The notes under the pieces were generated by a model that was given only the letters and a program-made list of their open reading frames with translations, was not told the origin of the DNA and did not search any database. A stretch of 64,000 nt of DNA from Chrysoperla carnea. Taxonomy: Eukaryota; Arthropoda; Insecta; Neuroptera; Chrysopidae. The DNA lies in NCBI RefSeq assembly GCF_905475395.1, contig NC_058340.1, positions 769,501 to 833,500 of the forward strand, given 5' to 3'. Below are positions 1 through 12,826 of the stretch, in pieces. Made by a program: the position numbers and the translations under genes. The stretch's first letter is position 1. Every line of letters begins with the position of its first letter.

Positions 1-246
1 TTTTTATGTAACATATTTTACAGGTTTATTAATTTACAAATATACTGTACAAAATCTTGGTCAGGGCGTCATATATTCTGCAAACATCTTCTTTATAGGA
101 ATGCACTGTATTGATCATGAGCGAGTTCATCCTCCGATTCGCATTTGGTCGATTTTCGGACGCTTTGCCGTGCCCATTACCTTCTTTAAGAGCTGGATCC
201 ACGCTTGAAACAGGTAAATGTTTGAACGAATTTGATCCGGTTACAA
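1..246. other. unassigned sequence before first hAT element
   Basis: I see no coding exon, RNA gene or repeat terminus here. It is less AT-rich than the following kilobases. The last eight bases (239-246) form the left target-site duplicate of the hAT element that follows. It may be intron or upstream sequence of the dpr-type gene. Confidence 0.4.
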
Positions 247-1418
247 CAGTGACGGATTTAGGCTTGCTGCCGCCCTAGTCCCCGTTCGATGCGCCGCCCT
301 TTTGGATAGAATGAATTTCATTAATTTTGATACAGCTTTTTTTTAAAGTAACTTAATTTATTGAAATATAATTTTTTAAATATTACTTATAAACAAGACA
401 GATAAATATATATATAAACTTTAGATAGATAAATAATTCATATTTCTTTTTATATTAATCAATTTGAAAATTTCTTTTTCCTGGCTGTCCGTGCAAAAAC
501 GTCAATTATGTCGTCGTAATTAATTTCTTGGACCAGTTGGGCTTCAATAGACAGTAATGCAAGTGCATTAAGTCTATCTTAGCCTTTTAACCCTTTTAAG
601 AGTAGAAAAAGATCTTTCTCCTGAACAATTTGTAGCCAGAATACTCAAAAAAAATACGGAGAGCAATGACCACATTCGGATAAACATGTCGAAGATTCCG
701 TGAATAAAATACATTGCATATTTTTTGTGCAGAGCGTACATCTTCCATATTGGCCAAGGAATCTTTGAGTTGACAATGTAAATGAATGCATTCATTGCCT
801 AACGTCTCTTCCAAATCATCAGGATACTTACTGATTAGTTTATTGGCAAGATTTTTTAATTCATTCGTGTCTATTTCAGATAAATTATAAAAAAAATTGA
901 AATTTTCATAAAGTTTTTCATATGCACTTTTACGCTTGGCCAATTGTACACTCAGAGTATCTAGAATAGGATAATACACATTTGTACGAAAATTTTCTTG
1001 TCCAGAAGAAGGTGTTCTTTCATTTACCCGCGACTCATCTGGCTGAATTCTTCTGGTTTTTTGCGTCGAGTATCATACCAATAATAATCGTGAACTCCAG
1101 ATAGTGCTATGGCTTTTTCTTCATATTCAGAAAATTGTTTGTCTCTCATTTCTTGAACAAATAAAGCCAGAGAACATAGATCTGAACGACTAATGATAAA
1201 TCAGCTTGAGATTCTTGAAGCTTCTTACTAGCAGCACTAAAAAGATCTAAAATTACATTCCAAATTTTTTATAAAAACTATTCTGAACCAATTTTTATAA
1301 AGGATTGTCTTTACTTTTTTGTGACTCTAAAATTTTGGCATTTCATAAATTTTGCCGCTCTTCAAATTCTGTCGCCTTAGACCCGGGCCTCACGGGCCTA
1401 GGCCTAAATCCATCACTG
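247..1418 (-). mobile_element. hAT DNA transposon, deleted copy with both ends
   Basis: The ends are matching terminal inverted repeats: CAGTGACGGATTTAGGC at the left and the complement of CAGTGATGGATTTAGGC at the right. The flanks are 8-bp target duplicates, ggttacaa (239-246) and ggttccaa (1419-1426), as known for the hAT superfamily. At about 1.17 kb it is too short for a full transposase gene. The minus strand carries broken remains of the transposase C-terminus. The 90 bases at the left end also occur at 17286. Confidence 0.85.
480..1200 (-). pseudogene. hAT transposase C-terminal remnant (ZMYM/DUF4371-like)
   Basis: Minus-strand frames encode fragments of a hAT transposase. One open stretch (979 to 596) ends in a segment containing YPNVVIALRIFF. 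The frame then shifts to one reading TNCSGERSFSTLKRVK, the conserved core of the hAT C-terminal dimerisation domain. A frameshift and stops interrupt it, and the end of the domain is deleted relative to the copy at 17498-17776. It cannot encode an active enzyme. Confidence 0.8.
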
Positions 1419-1426
1419 GGTTCCAA

Positions 1427-4099
1427 TCTAAACATTTAGTAGATAGATATAGGAACGTAATATAAATATTACAAATAATAATACCTACATTATTACAATA
1501 TTGTGGTTTTTCGTAATAATAATAATAATGTGGATGGAGTTTGTTTATTGGTGAAAGATAATAATTAAAATCCCAGTGGTTAATTGGTTTGATGAAACTA
1601 ACTAAACAAATCAATCAAAATCATTTGTATTGTATCAACGCGAACGAGTAAGTATTTGAGTTAACATCGTAGTTGTTATTCCATGGCATCTGTGTGTATT
1701 TATTTTAAACTGATTGAATAGGCTCTGTTGTAAAATAAATTTGTTATAACCGAAAGCTGTCACACAGTGGAGTATTTGTACCAAATTTCCGGACAAAATA
1801 TAATGAAGGGATTTTTATGCTCAAAATTGATTCAAATGACTATTAAGTACCTTTTGTTTGGCAATAATAAAAAAATATATCATCATATTCGTATTCATAA
1901 TTTTTGTCTTCAAACTCAACGATTTCATTTTCTTCTTCAATTTTTTTTGCTTCCGCGCCACTTTTTTTTTAAGCTCTTGCTTGCTTTTGTTTTCACGTAA
2001 GGTGATTTTGGAATTATAAGTTACAAATTTTCACTGGAAAACTGCTTGCTCCTTTTTTGACTTTTGACTTAAGAGATTAAGCTATCTTAATCTCTGTTCT
2101 TTTCTTAGTTATATGAGAAAAGGCGCAAGCAGTCTTAAGTATTCATAGTCTTAGTCATAGTCTTAATCTTTAGTCTGTTACAAAAAAATTTACTTCTAAA
2201 TGGTTTTTTCTCTCTCACGATATAGAATTAAATATTAAAGCTACTTTAAGTTATAAATTAATTGTAATATTAGTCTAAAAAAAGACATACTTTTGATTTA
2301 GTAGTCAACCCAATATGTGCGTACATTACCTTCATTTGGCTTGATCAAGATATATAATATGACATAACATAAAATTTCCCTATTCTTACTTCAAAGTATC
2401 TTTATTTTGTTTAACTTCTTCTGATAATTCATAACTCATTTTTTTGAAGGCAAAACTTTGGACAAAAAAATATAAATTGATAGATTGTAAATTATTTTCA
2501 AAATATCCTTAAAATTCATGGCAAGCTGAATCGATTAAAAATGTTTTAGGTAACACTTCGTCGGATTTTGGGATCGTTTAAAATTGTTGCACCATTTTTT
2601 GGTTTTACCTCCCAACCAGCAAACAAATTGTATTGTGCGATAAGGAACATTTATTAGCAAATTAAAAAAGTTATTTAGAAAAATATTAAAAATTTAAATC
2701 TGTTGGGTGTGTTTTTTGTGCAGAATTTTAAATTAGTAAATTCGATTTCCACTCGTTGCAAGCGTCGTGGGACACCAGTAACGTATGTATTGATTATAAC
2801 TGATATGATATTGTTGAAATGTTCTGTAAACAGGTCATGTTTATTTATGAAATTAATAATAATATTTTACAATTTACACGCTGATGTTTTCTTTATTCAT
2901 TTATGAATTATTTTTTATCTTTAAATGATATATTTCAATGACAGTAATCATGTCGCAAGACGAGACGTGACGGCGGCATCCAATGTTTGAATTAAAAAAT
3001 ATATTTTATATTCGTTTTAAAGAAACGAACAACTTTATAAAGGAGAGGGTGTATCTCACGTAAACCTCGAATTTGATCTTAGCTTTTAGAATTTTTGAAA
3101 ACTAAACTGATGTCCGTAAATGATAAGAGATGGAGAAAATGTTAGATTAGATATTAAGAAATTTATTCTTTTGAACCCTTCAGATTGGTCGTCTTCCGTG
3201 GTTTCGTACCACAATCATCTTATGGTGAGAGAAAATTTCAAACTTGGACCTGCGCAAAGAGCCAAAAAATCAAACTTGAACAGATTTATTTCCATAAGAA
3301 ATATTTAAGCCAAGTGATTATTTTGAAATTTTGTGTTGGTATCAGTCAAAATCTAACTTGCAACTTGTTTTTGTTTTTAAAGAAGTTTGTTAAATGAATT
3401 GTTTTAAATGATTGTAGTAAATATAAATGTAATTTAATTATTTTAAACTTAATGGAAGACAAACTTACAAATAAACTACATTCTTATTTAGTGCAGTAGA
3501 GTGTCTTGTTTGCTTGGTATACTTCATAATCTTATTATTACCAAGTTTTTCTTTTAAACACTGCACTGTGACACTAGAAGTGATTAAAAAGTATCGTCAT
3601 AGCCAGTTGTAGTTCGTTGTTTGTTGTCTGTCAAAAACAATGTACGTTTAAATTAATTCTTGAAATTTAATTTTTCCTATGATAATTTTCTTTTTCTAAG
3701 AAAAAAACTTAAATTACAAGTAGTAACTCTCAGAGCACAGATCAATACCTACCTTCCAAACAAATAATTTTCTATTTCCTTTAAGTACTATATTAAATCG
3801 GCATATTTTCTGCAACGAATAAATCCGAAGCTTGAAGTTTTTTAGTTTCATGTTGGGCTAGGAAAGCTCGTCTCTATGAATATAGTAAAAACTTACAATT
3901 ATCAAGGATATCGTAAAAAGTTCCATAGTTTTATACTTTGCAGTCAACATGTCGGTTGCATTCAGATTGTTGCCATTATTTATCATTTGTTATTGGAGGT
4001 CACTCTTCCACTTTATCCCCTAAAAGTAAATTGGGAAGAATTGGAATTAAAGTTAATTGAATTTAACTCATTACAGTTAGTCGAAGAAATAAAGCAATG
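1427..4099. other. AT-rich non-coding stretch
   Basis: I find no convincing exon. The segment at about 1762-1795 (ending in caaatttccgg) recurs at 40600-40633, so it is a dispersed repeat fragment. The segment at about 2615-2650 (cagcaaacaaattgta and following) recurs in changed form near 24100. The rest is low-complexity AT-rich sequence, most likely intron or intergenic DNA. Confidence 0.4.
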
Positions 4100-4608
4100 A
4101 ACTGTCGATTTAGTGAGCAGTAATACAGATTGGCATGCGGTTTTTTGCACTTAATTCGAAGGGGTGTCTATAAATTTTGTAGACAAAAGTGATGAAAGAA
4201 AAATGAAAATCGGGAAAAGCTGGAAAAACTGGAAAATAAATACCGATGAAAACGTCACAACAAAAATGGTCACCAAAGTACCTGGTGATCAGGGAGGACA
4301 GCATGCACCTCACTTCTTCGAACTTTACGAGAATATGTAACATTAGTTGCCCAAACAGTATACTCGGGGGTTTTCAGAGCCGCTGATCACGAAAATCGCC
4401 CACGAGGTACCTAGTTCCCATCGCAGGCAATATACATCTCGTCTCTTAGAGTTTTACGGTTTTGACTGAGATATTTCTATCGATATTTAGCTTACAGCTT
4501 TTCCAGATTAACATTTCTTCGTCATAGCTTTTGTTCATAAAACTTGTAGACACCCTCAAGAATGGAATGCAACAGCATCCCGTCTCACTGCTCACAAAAT
4601 CGACAGTT
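4100..4608. mobile_element. foldback element with about 22-bp termini
   Basis: The left end starts aactgtcgatttagtgagca and the right end is close to its reverse complement (actgctcacaaaatcgacag). Subterminal segments are also complementary: a left block near 4165-4250 with gtagacaaaagtgatga pairs with a right block near 4480-4555. A related copy lies at 35484-36055. It codes for nothing I recognise, so it looks like a non-autonomous foldback transposon. Confidence 0.7.
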
Positions 4609-7600
4609 GACCCGTTTTTGTGCTTTATTTCTTTGTCTAAGTATAAATTACATAAAAAGAATTGGCATAAACCTTTAACTATCAAAACTTTTCGTTCCTT
4701 CCACAATAAAGATATTTCATGTTTCGCTTACTAAACAGTCAGCCTAGCGAATTAATTTGTCCTAATTAAGTGAGGAATATTAAAAAACTCATTTGAAAAA
4801 GTGCAATGAAAAATTCAGGTGACAATGACAAAATAATCGGTAAAAAACTGTTCAAAGCTGTGGTGCAAGCTTAATGGACATAAATGAATATAGAAAACTT
4901 TTTTTATTGCATCCAATTCTCGGAAATTAAAAAATTAAAAAAACTTAAAGTCCATATAATTCTATGATAGTGAATTATATCATGGATTTGTTTAGAATAA
5001 TAGATAGCTATAAATTTTATAAAATTATGATCGAGCAACGTACCCATTCATGATAAAGCATCATTTCATGCAGGGAAAAAGTTTATGGCTAACTATGGCC
5101 ACTTGTACTCATTCTTCAGTCTTTTATTAAATTTTTTTTATTGAGTCGCCAGATTTCGCAGAAATTGGAAAATATGCATTTTTATAGCAACTAGCGTAAG
5201 TAGGTAATGTGATACAACTATGACAGAATCAATATTAAATTCCCTATATCGCTATGTCCACCAATAGGAAATATAACGTAAATGATGAAAGGGTGAAAGG
5301 TGGGCAAGGCGTTAAGTGGTACAGTTGAGCAATTTATTTTGTGAAAAAATTTAGCAAAAGGGTGCATGGCGATGGTAAGAGTGATTGAGTTGAGCAATTT
5401 AATTTGAGGTGGTGTGGAAAAAAGTCATTGCAGCTGTTAGCGTCGGCGTTGTTCGCAGAATTTTCCAAGGTTCCTCCGTTAATGCCATGAAAGTGTTGAA
5501 TGTCGATTGTGCAACTGGTTCAGATTTATTTTACATCTGGCGGCAAAAGAGTCGTTACAGTAGCCAGAGGATATTTGTGGTTTGAGAAAATCAGAAATTT
5601 TGATTATGTGGTTTTTGTTATTAAAAAATTTATTTTAACGATGTATTGTGTAGGTAACAAACAATACTTTTGGCAGCTGGCATTTGTCGTCTACGGCTGG
5701 CGCAGACCAACGACTTTTTTTACACCACCTAAACTTGCTCAATTGAACCACTATTGCTTCTACCTGCACTTCGTTACTAAATTTCTGCTCAAAATAAATT
5801 GCTGGCCCCTCTTCAGCATTTTCACCCTTTCGAAAATGTCGATTTTTTAAAAGAGAATTTTGTAGAAAACTATGTAGTGAAATTGCTTTCCTTTTCAATT
5901 TTTTTCAAATAATTAAATTCTTGTTTCTTCGTTTTAAGTGTCCAAAATAAAGATAAATTTCTATCAAAATATTTAGCTTATACTCTATACAAGATGAAGG
6001 TACAGTAATGAGACATAATGTTGCATTGCTTTTTACCCATTCTGTAATAAATTAATGCTGCGCCGCGCGACAAGAAACGACGCGACGTAATGCATACTCA
6101 ATATTATTATACAGATAGCTCTCCATAATTCGACACATCCATGAAATGTTGCTAATATAGTAAATAGAATTAAAGTACTTTTAATTTCCGCTTAATAATT
6201 ACAACAAAAAAAGTATACAATATTATTTTATATCCATTAAGCTTTCACATCCATCATTGCATAAAGAAATGCATAAAGTATTATTTGGAAGTCTTCAATA
6301 ACAGCTCCGATTTTGATGATTTTTTTAAATATTTCTTTTTTTAACCGACTTCAAACCAAAAAAAAGGAGGTTCTCAATTCGACTGTATTTTTTTTTTATG
6401 TTTGTTACCTCAGAACTTTTGACGGGGTGAACCGATTTTGATGATTCTTTATCTATTTGAAAGGTAATACTTCCCGTGTGGTCCCATTTCATTTTGGTCG
6501 AGTTGTGAAAACGGCATCCGTGAGAAAATCATAAAAGTCTTAAATTTGACAAGAGGACGTATAACTCAATATCACGTCAACCGATTTCGATGATTCTAGA
6601 ATATTTTTGTTCGATTAAATGCAATAATAGCATATATTTAATATTTCCGCATTTCTTCAGAAAGCTAACATTTTTCGAAAATCGTAGTATCTGCTTTCTA
6701 TTTTAAAGCGTTATTCTATTCCTTACTATTAGAATCTAAGTCCAATCTCGATTAAACTCTGCAACTTATATTAAAGTTACTTTTTTTTTTGTTAACTACC
6801 AATCAAGCCATGATAGATTAAATTGGTTCACTCTATATACTTAATTTAAGCATTACCATTTGCGACTAGCATCATACTAGTTTATTACAATTTATCTCTA
6901 TAAGGTTTTTCAAATCTATTTACCCCTGCGAATAGCACCTACGATGCAAAATATAATTCACTATAATTTTCCTGGGCTTCGATTTAACGCAAACTTAGCT
7001 TATTATAATGTATTATTTTCAATTCTTGAAACTTATCTTTACCCATTCAACGTTGTTTAATGATTGTGTTTGCAACTGCTTGAATGTAGAAAGTTCACTC
7101 CCATGTCATATTTGTTATACTCCGTATTAAAGTTTCGTACAAAGTTGAACTAAGATACCATTTAAATGTGAAAATTAAATAATATATTTTTAGAAATATT
7201 TATTGACAAAATGAAAATTTGTTCTACTTTAGATTCGTTGACATTTAATTAAATTTTATAGTTGGATTATCAAACAAAACCAGATTAAAATAATGTTTAA
7301 AAGAAAATAATAATAAAATGAATATACAACCTCAAAATAGATTATAATTTACTTAAAAGAGAAAACTCAAATAAAATTTAGTGTGAACAGCCACACATAC
7401 TGTCCGTACTTCAACTGACTTTATCTTGATAAAGAAGTTGTGTAGTAGATCTTGGAACGTAAAAGTGTTAATACTGCGGCGAGTATCTCCTTTAGGATTC
7501 AGACTTTTAAAATAATTTTCTAGTAATTTAAATTATACTTAACTACGCCCGTGAGATAAAAAATACTTTTTCCACTCATTTTACGTGAGTACGTACTTTC

Positions 7601-7636
7601 TCACGAAATTATAACTCCAAAATAATGCTTATAACA
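4609..7636. other. AT-rich non-coding stretch with repeat fragments
   Basis: No exon is recognised. Around 6345-6610 there is a dispersed repeat with gggtgaaccgattttgatga and gaaaggtaa, also found near 39530-39690 and 42390-42620. Short GC-rich islands (about 6060-6090) have no identified role. Open frames at 5500-5850 and 5635-5898 have no recognisable product. Confidence 0.4.
6345..6620 (+). repeat. dispersed repeat fragment (family with gggtgaaccgatttt)
   Basis: The segment contains gggtgaaccgattttgatga followed by tttgaaaggtaat. The same order of words recurs in copies near 39530 and 42390. It has no coding capacity that I recognise and is probably a fragment of an interspersed element. 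Confidence 0.5.
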
Positions 7637-7904
7637 TAAAGTTCGAAAACTTAAACCCCGACAGTCACAGAATCGCGCTTTTAAAAGTATGAAAACAAGA
7701 AAATATTTTCCTCTGTAATTGTAATGATAAGCAAAATCGTCATTACAGTCGGGGAACCTCTCAGATTAAACAGTTTTCCACAGGACCGAAAAGAGGTCCC
7801 AATTATCTTGTCATAACAATTTCAGACGAAAATATTTTCTTGTTTTCATAATTTTAAGAGCACGATTTTGTAATTGTCGAGGTTTTAATTTTCGAACTTT
7901 ATTT
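7637..7904. repeat. inverted repeat (foldback), arms about 75 bp
   Basis: The left arm (about 7637-7712, with gttcgaaaac and gaaaacaagaaaatattttc) is complementary to the right arm (about 7828-7904, with gaaaatattttcttgttttc and ttttcgaac), with a few mismatches. The loop is about 115 bp. It ends 127 bases upstream of the first visible dpr exon and has no coding content. It is likely a MITE-type foldback. Confidence 0.75.
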
Positions 7905-8031
7905 TATTTGTAGAATATTTACTTATTTTAATACTAAATAACAGAAATATAACCTATTTTATTAAGTTATAAGGATGTCAAGACAAAAAACTAAATGTTG
8001 AATATTAAAAATGTAATTTTTATTGTTATAG

Positions 8032-11000
8032 GTATCATGGATACGACGTGAAGATTACCATTTATTGACGGTAGGATTAGCTACATACAGTAGCGATGGT
8101 AGATTTCTTGTTGAACATGTTAGACATCTACAGAATTGGGGACTTCAAATCAAGTACGTGCAACCTCGTGATGCAGGCATGTACGAGTGCCAAGTGTCTA
8201 CTCATCCACCAACTAGTATATTTATAAATCTTATTGTAACAGGTAAATAATTATATTCATTCATTTGTTATGTTATAGCATTATATATAAACCGCATTTT
8301 ATCAAAGCTGAGCTTATACTATGTGTATATGAAATATACATAGTATATTATCCTGGCAATAAATAAATAAAAATAAATAAATATTAAGTTTAGTCCCAAG
8401 TTTGTAACGCTTAAAAAAAATGATGCTGATAAAAAAATTTTGTCATAGCTGTTCATAAAATCACCTAATTACCTAATTAGTCCATTTCCGGTTGTCCGTC
8501 CGTCCGTCTGTGGACACGATAACTCAAAAACGAAAAAAGATATCGAGCTGGAATTTTTACAGCGTACTCAGGACGTAAAAAGTGAGGTCAAGTTCGTAAA
8601 TGAGCATCATAGGTCAATTGGGTCTTGGGTCTGTAGGACCCATCTTGTAAACCGTTAGAGATAGAACAAAAGTTTAAAAAATGTTCCATATCAAAAATTA
8701 AACAACTTTTGTTTGAAACATTTTTTCGTAAACATCACTGTTTACCCGTGAGGGCGCCAATTAGGCGGAAATTTTATAATATGTACTATACTTGATTATC
8801 AGTTATGTATGTGTCACATGTTTGTATGTGTAATGTGATAAAGAAATCAACACTGACTATGCATGGTATTTCAACAATTAACTCAGTCAATTGTTTGTTT
8901 TCACTTGTTAATAATTAAAAGGTATCTTCTGCAGGAAATTATGAACTAATAATCATTCGACAAGGAGGTCACAAAATCCACAAATACAGGTTAATGATTA
9001 AATGGTATTTTATGATTTATAAGAGTTGAATTTTTAACAATAAAATCACTTTAAAACTAAAATTTTTTGTTTTCCCCTATAAAAAAACCATCGATTTTTT
9101 AATGTTCAAAACATAATTTGTATTCTACTAAGTATACAAAAGGCAAATATAAAAACTGTAATAAACGGGCATATTTTTTCATAGAAACATCAAAAAACAT
9201 CTTTGAACATTAAGATCTTTAAAAACTTTTTTGTATAATAAATTTTTTTATTAGTATTAAAATTATAAAACCATCTCCTTGTAGACTTCTCAACGTTTCC
9301 AAAATGTTATTTATAATAATGTACCAGTGAAATTATTTCCGTCTAAAATATACCATGAATTATTTTGTACCGAGTATTTCCTATGAAATAAATGTGTAAG
9401 TGCTTCGCTCTTAAATGTAATTCGTGCGTACTTGAAAAATGTTCAATTTGTCTGTAGTTCAAAAAAATGGTCTTTAACTAACTTTAACTAACTTGTGTGC
9501 TGTCGATAAAACATCTATTGTTTGAAACTAACAATAACTTGACGTACACAGCACACAGTGCAGTTATTACCCATCCGCTACAGAATAACTACATAGCTAC
9601 TCAACCAACGTACATCGTACGTTAATTTGTATAAATTATAAACATGGGTTTTTTCGGGTTAATTTATATAAATTATACTACATAGTACGTATAACAGACA
9701 AAGCATCTTTTATTTGAAATCGACAATAACCAGAAGGACACACCACACTATGCAACACTTAAGGAGTAAACTCCAGTTCGTTGGAGCTGACACACAGTAT
9801 TTTTTTTTCGAGGCTCTCTACCCGCACACAAATCAGAAACGTGCAATAAGGAACATGTTCCATAAAGAAGTTAATATATGTCTTTTTTATATTTAGAGAT
9901 AGAAGCTCCACGTAGGTATTATAAGGAATACCCAGTAGGTATACGCTCTTATCTATTTTTGAAGTAGCGTACTTTTAAGATTATAAAGAACATTTTCCGC
10001 TTTAATAAATAAAATTAATAACAGCAATAAAATTATATGACTTCCACTTTAAAATATTTCTATTATTTATTTATCAAAAATTAAAAAATTGTTTTTATTT
10101 TTGACGATTTCATCCCCTCCAGCTCCACGGCTACAGGGAGAAAGGGTCTCAGAGGGGAGTTACATCAAACCTGGGACCTTGTTGATATAAACCCTGATAC
10201 GAAGTTTCACTGCTTTCTCCTCAGCCTCTCCCTAGCAAATCCCATTTTCCTGTATTTGGAAAAGTTTTCCCTAAGCTGTGGGCCTTCTCGAATTTTCCCG
10301 GACGGCCTATATAATTTTCAGTACATTTTAATAAAATTATCAAATAAATTTTTCCCAGTGTAGGTAAATGGCAAAACATAAATAAAATAAATAAAATAGA
10401 ATATTGTCAAACAAAATGGATAGCGAATACAGAGAAATATCCATTTATTTATCAGTGTTGTTGATTTATTACATTTTTTAATGACTTCATTAAAATCATT
10501 TTCACAACTGTTTACATTTGATAAATTTGCATACACTTTTATGTTAAATGATACCATTAAGTGATATTTATTTTTATGTATTTTTTAAAATAAAATATAT
10601 AAACATATACAAATTATTATTTAAAAAAAACAAAACAGTAATAGTCCCATAGCAGGTAGGACTTGTAGGTAAATAAATTCGATTTTTTTGATAACACAGG
10701 CAAATTTGATCGAATCTTATTGGAATTTTTTTTCAAACCCACTAATTTTGGCTCGAACTTTTCAGCTTTGATGTCAGTTTTTTGCTAGCTATCATTTATG
10801 GGCTTAATTTCGGGACCAGGACTCCAAATTCTTGAAATCTATTATGGCTGGGTTAATTTTGAAAACAAATTTGAAAAGTATCACCCAAATTTAGTAGGAT
10901 TCCATATTTGGTTTATCAAAATTGGGTAAAATTTGGCAAAGATAGAGCAAAATTAAATTTTTTGGATTTTGATGACGTCATGAAGTTAAAAAATTCAATT

Positions 11001-12757
11001 TTTTTGATAACAGAGGCATATTTGATCCGATTTTATTGGAATTTTTTTTGAAACCCACTAATTTTGGCTCGAACTTTTCAGCTTTGATTTCAGTTTTTTG
11101 CTAGCTATCATTTATGGGCTTAATTTCAGGACCAGGACTCCAAATTCTTGAAATCTATTATAGCAAGGTTAATTTTGAAAACAAATTTGAAAAGTATGAC
11201 CCAAATTTAGTAGGATTCCATTCCTGGTTTATCAAAATTGGGTAAAATTTGGGAAAGATAGAGCAAAATTAAATTTTTTGGATTTTGATGACGTCATGAA
11301 GTTAAAAAATTCAATTTTTTTGATAACAGAGGCATATTTGATCCGATTTTATTGGAATTTTTTTGAAACCCACTAATTTTGGCTCGAACTTTTCAGCTTT
11401 GATGTCAGTTTTTTGCTAGCTATCATTTATGGGCTTAATTTCGGGACCAGGACTCCAAATTCTTTAAATCTATTATAGCTAGGTTAATTTTGAAAACAAA
11501 TTTGAAAAGTATGACCCAAATTTATTAGGATTCCATACTTGGTTTATCGAAATTGGGTAAAATTTGGGAAAGATAGAGCAAAATTAAATTTTTTGGATTT
11601 TGATGACGTCATGAAGTTAAAAAATTCAATTTTTTTGATAACACAGGCATATTTGATCCAATCTTATTGAAATTTTTTTTCAAACCCACTAATTTTGGGT
11701 CGAACTTTTCAGCTTTGATGTCAGTTTTTTGCTAGCTATCATCTATGGGCTTAATTTCGGGACCAGGACTCCAAATTCTTGAAATCTATTATAGCTAGGT
11801 TGATTTTGAAAACAAATTTGAAAAGTATGACCCAAATTTAGTAGGATTCCATACTTGGTTTATCTAAATTGGGTAAAATTTGGGAAAGATAGAGCAAAAT
11901 TAAATTTTTTGGATTTTGATGACGTCATGAAGTTAAAAAATTCAATTTTTTTGATAACAGAGGCATATTTGATCCGATTTTATTGGAATTTTTTTTGAAA
12001 CCCACTAATTTTGGCTCGAACTTTTCAGCTTTGATGTCAGTTTTTTGCTAACTATCACTTATGTACTTAATTCCGGGACGAGGACTCCACATTCTGCCTA
12101 TCTCAGTTTCTCTAATAGTAATGAGATAGGTAGAATAAAAATTTTGTCTCTCTGTCTTACTCGTATTATTAGTTGACACTGGTTAATTTGTCGCTGTCTT
12201 GCTCGTTATTTAGTTACAGAAGTGTTAGGGACTTCTCTGAGTCACATTTGCCCATTCCTGCTTTACATCTTATGATAAGCCAGTAGATGTTATTTTCAAT
12301 TAAAAAACATTAACAGTTATATTTTAATATAATACATAATCTAAGAATTCATTTATATTTTAATCGTCTGTCTTTGAGTGAATGTGACTATGTATTTATA
12401 TACTTTTTAATTAGTTTCTTTTTATTTTTCCTACGCAATTTTCATTATATTGTGGTTTTCTTTTTTTACTAGGAAAAAAGGTGAAAACGAGAAAGTTTTA
12501 TATAATTTAGTAATTGAAAATTGTGTAAGGGAATGTTGTTAAGGTCCATTCATTTGACTTTGGTCAAAAAATTCCCTCAGAGATCTGATCAAAAAGTACA
12601 AAATTTTTTTTTTTTTGAAAAAAACTCCCACCCTTTGTTTATCGGTAGATTTTTTTCATTAACTAAGTTGACCTTTCAAATCACAAAACCCTTCTTGATA
12701 CCGAATTTTATTTAATCTATAAGCTAAAGAGTTTACAGACACGCAAACGTATAGATA

Positions 12758-12826
<69 letters not shown>

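Noticed and set aside
5500-5850. 116-codon plus-strand frame as a possible gene
   Set aside because: No recognisable motif, overlaps an equally open minus frame, and lies in repeat-rich non-coding DNA.
10672-12096. CRISPR-like array
   Set aside because: The units are 316 bp, contiguous and without spacers, in an insect genome. This is a satellite.
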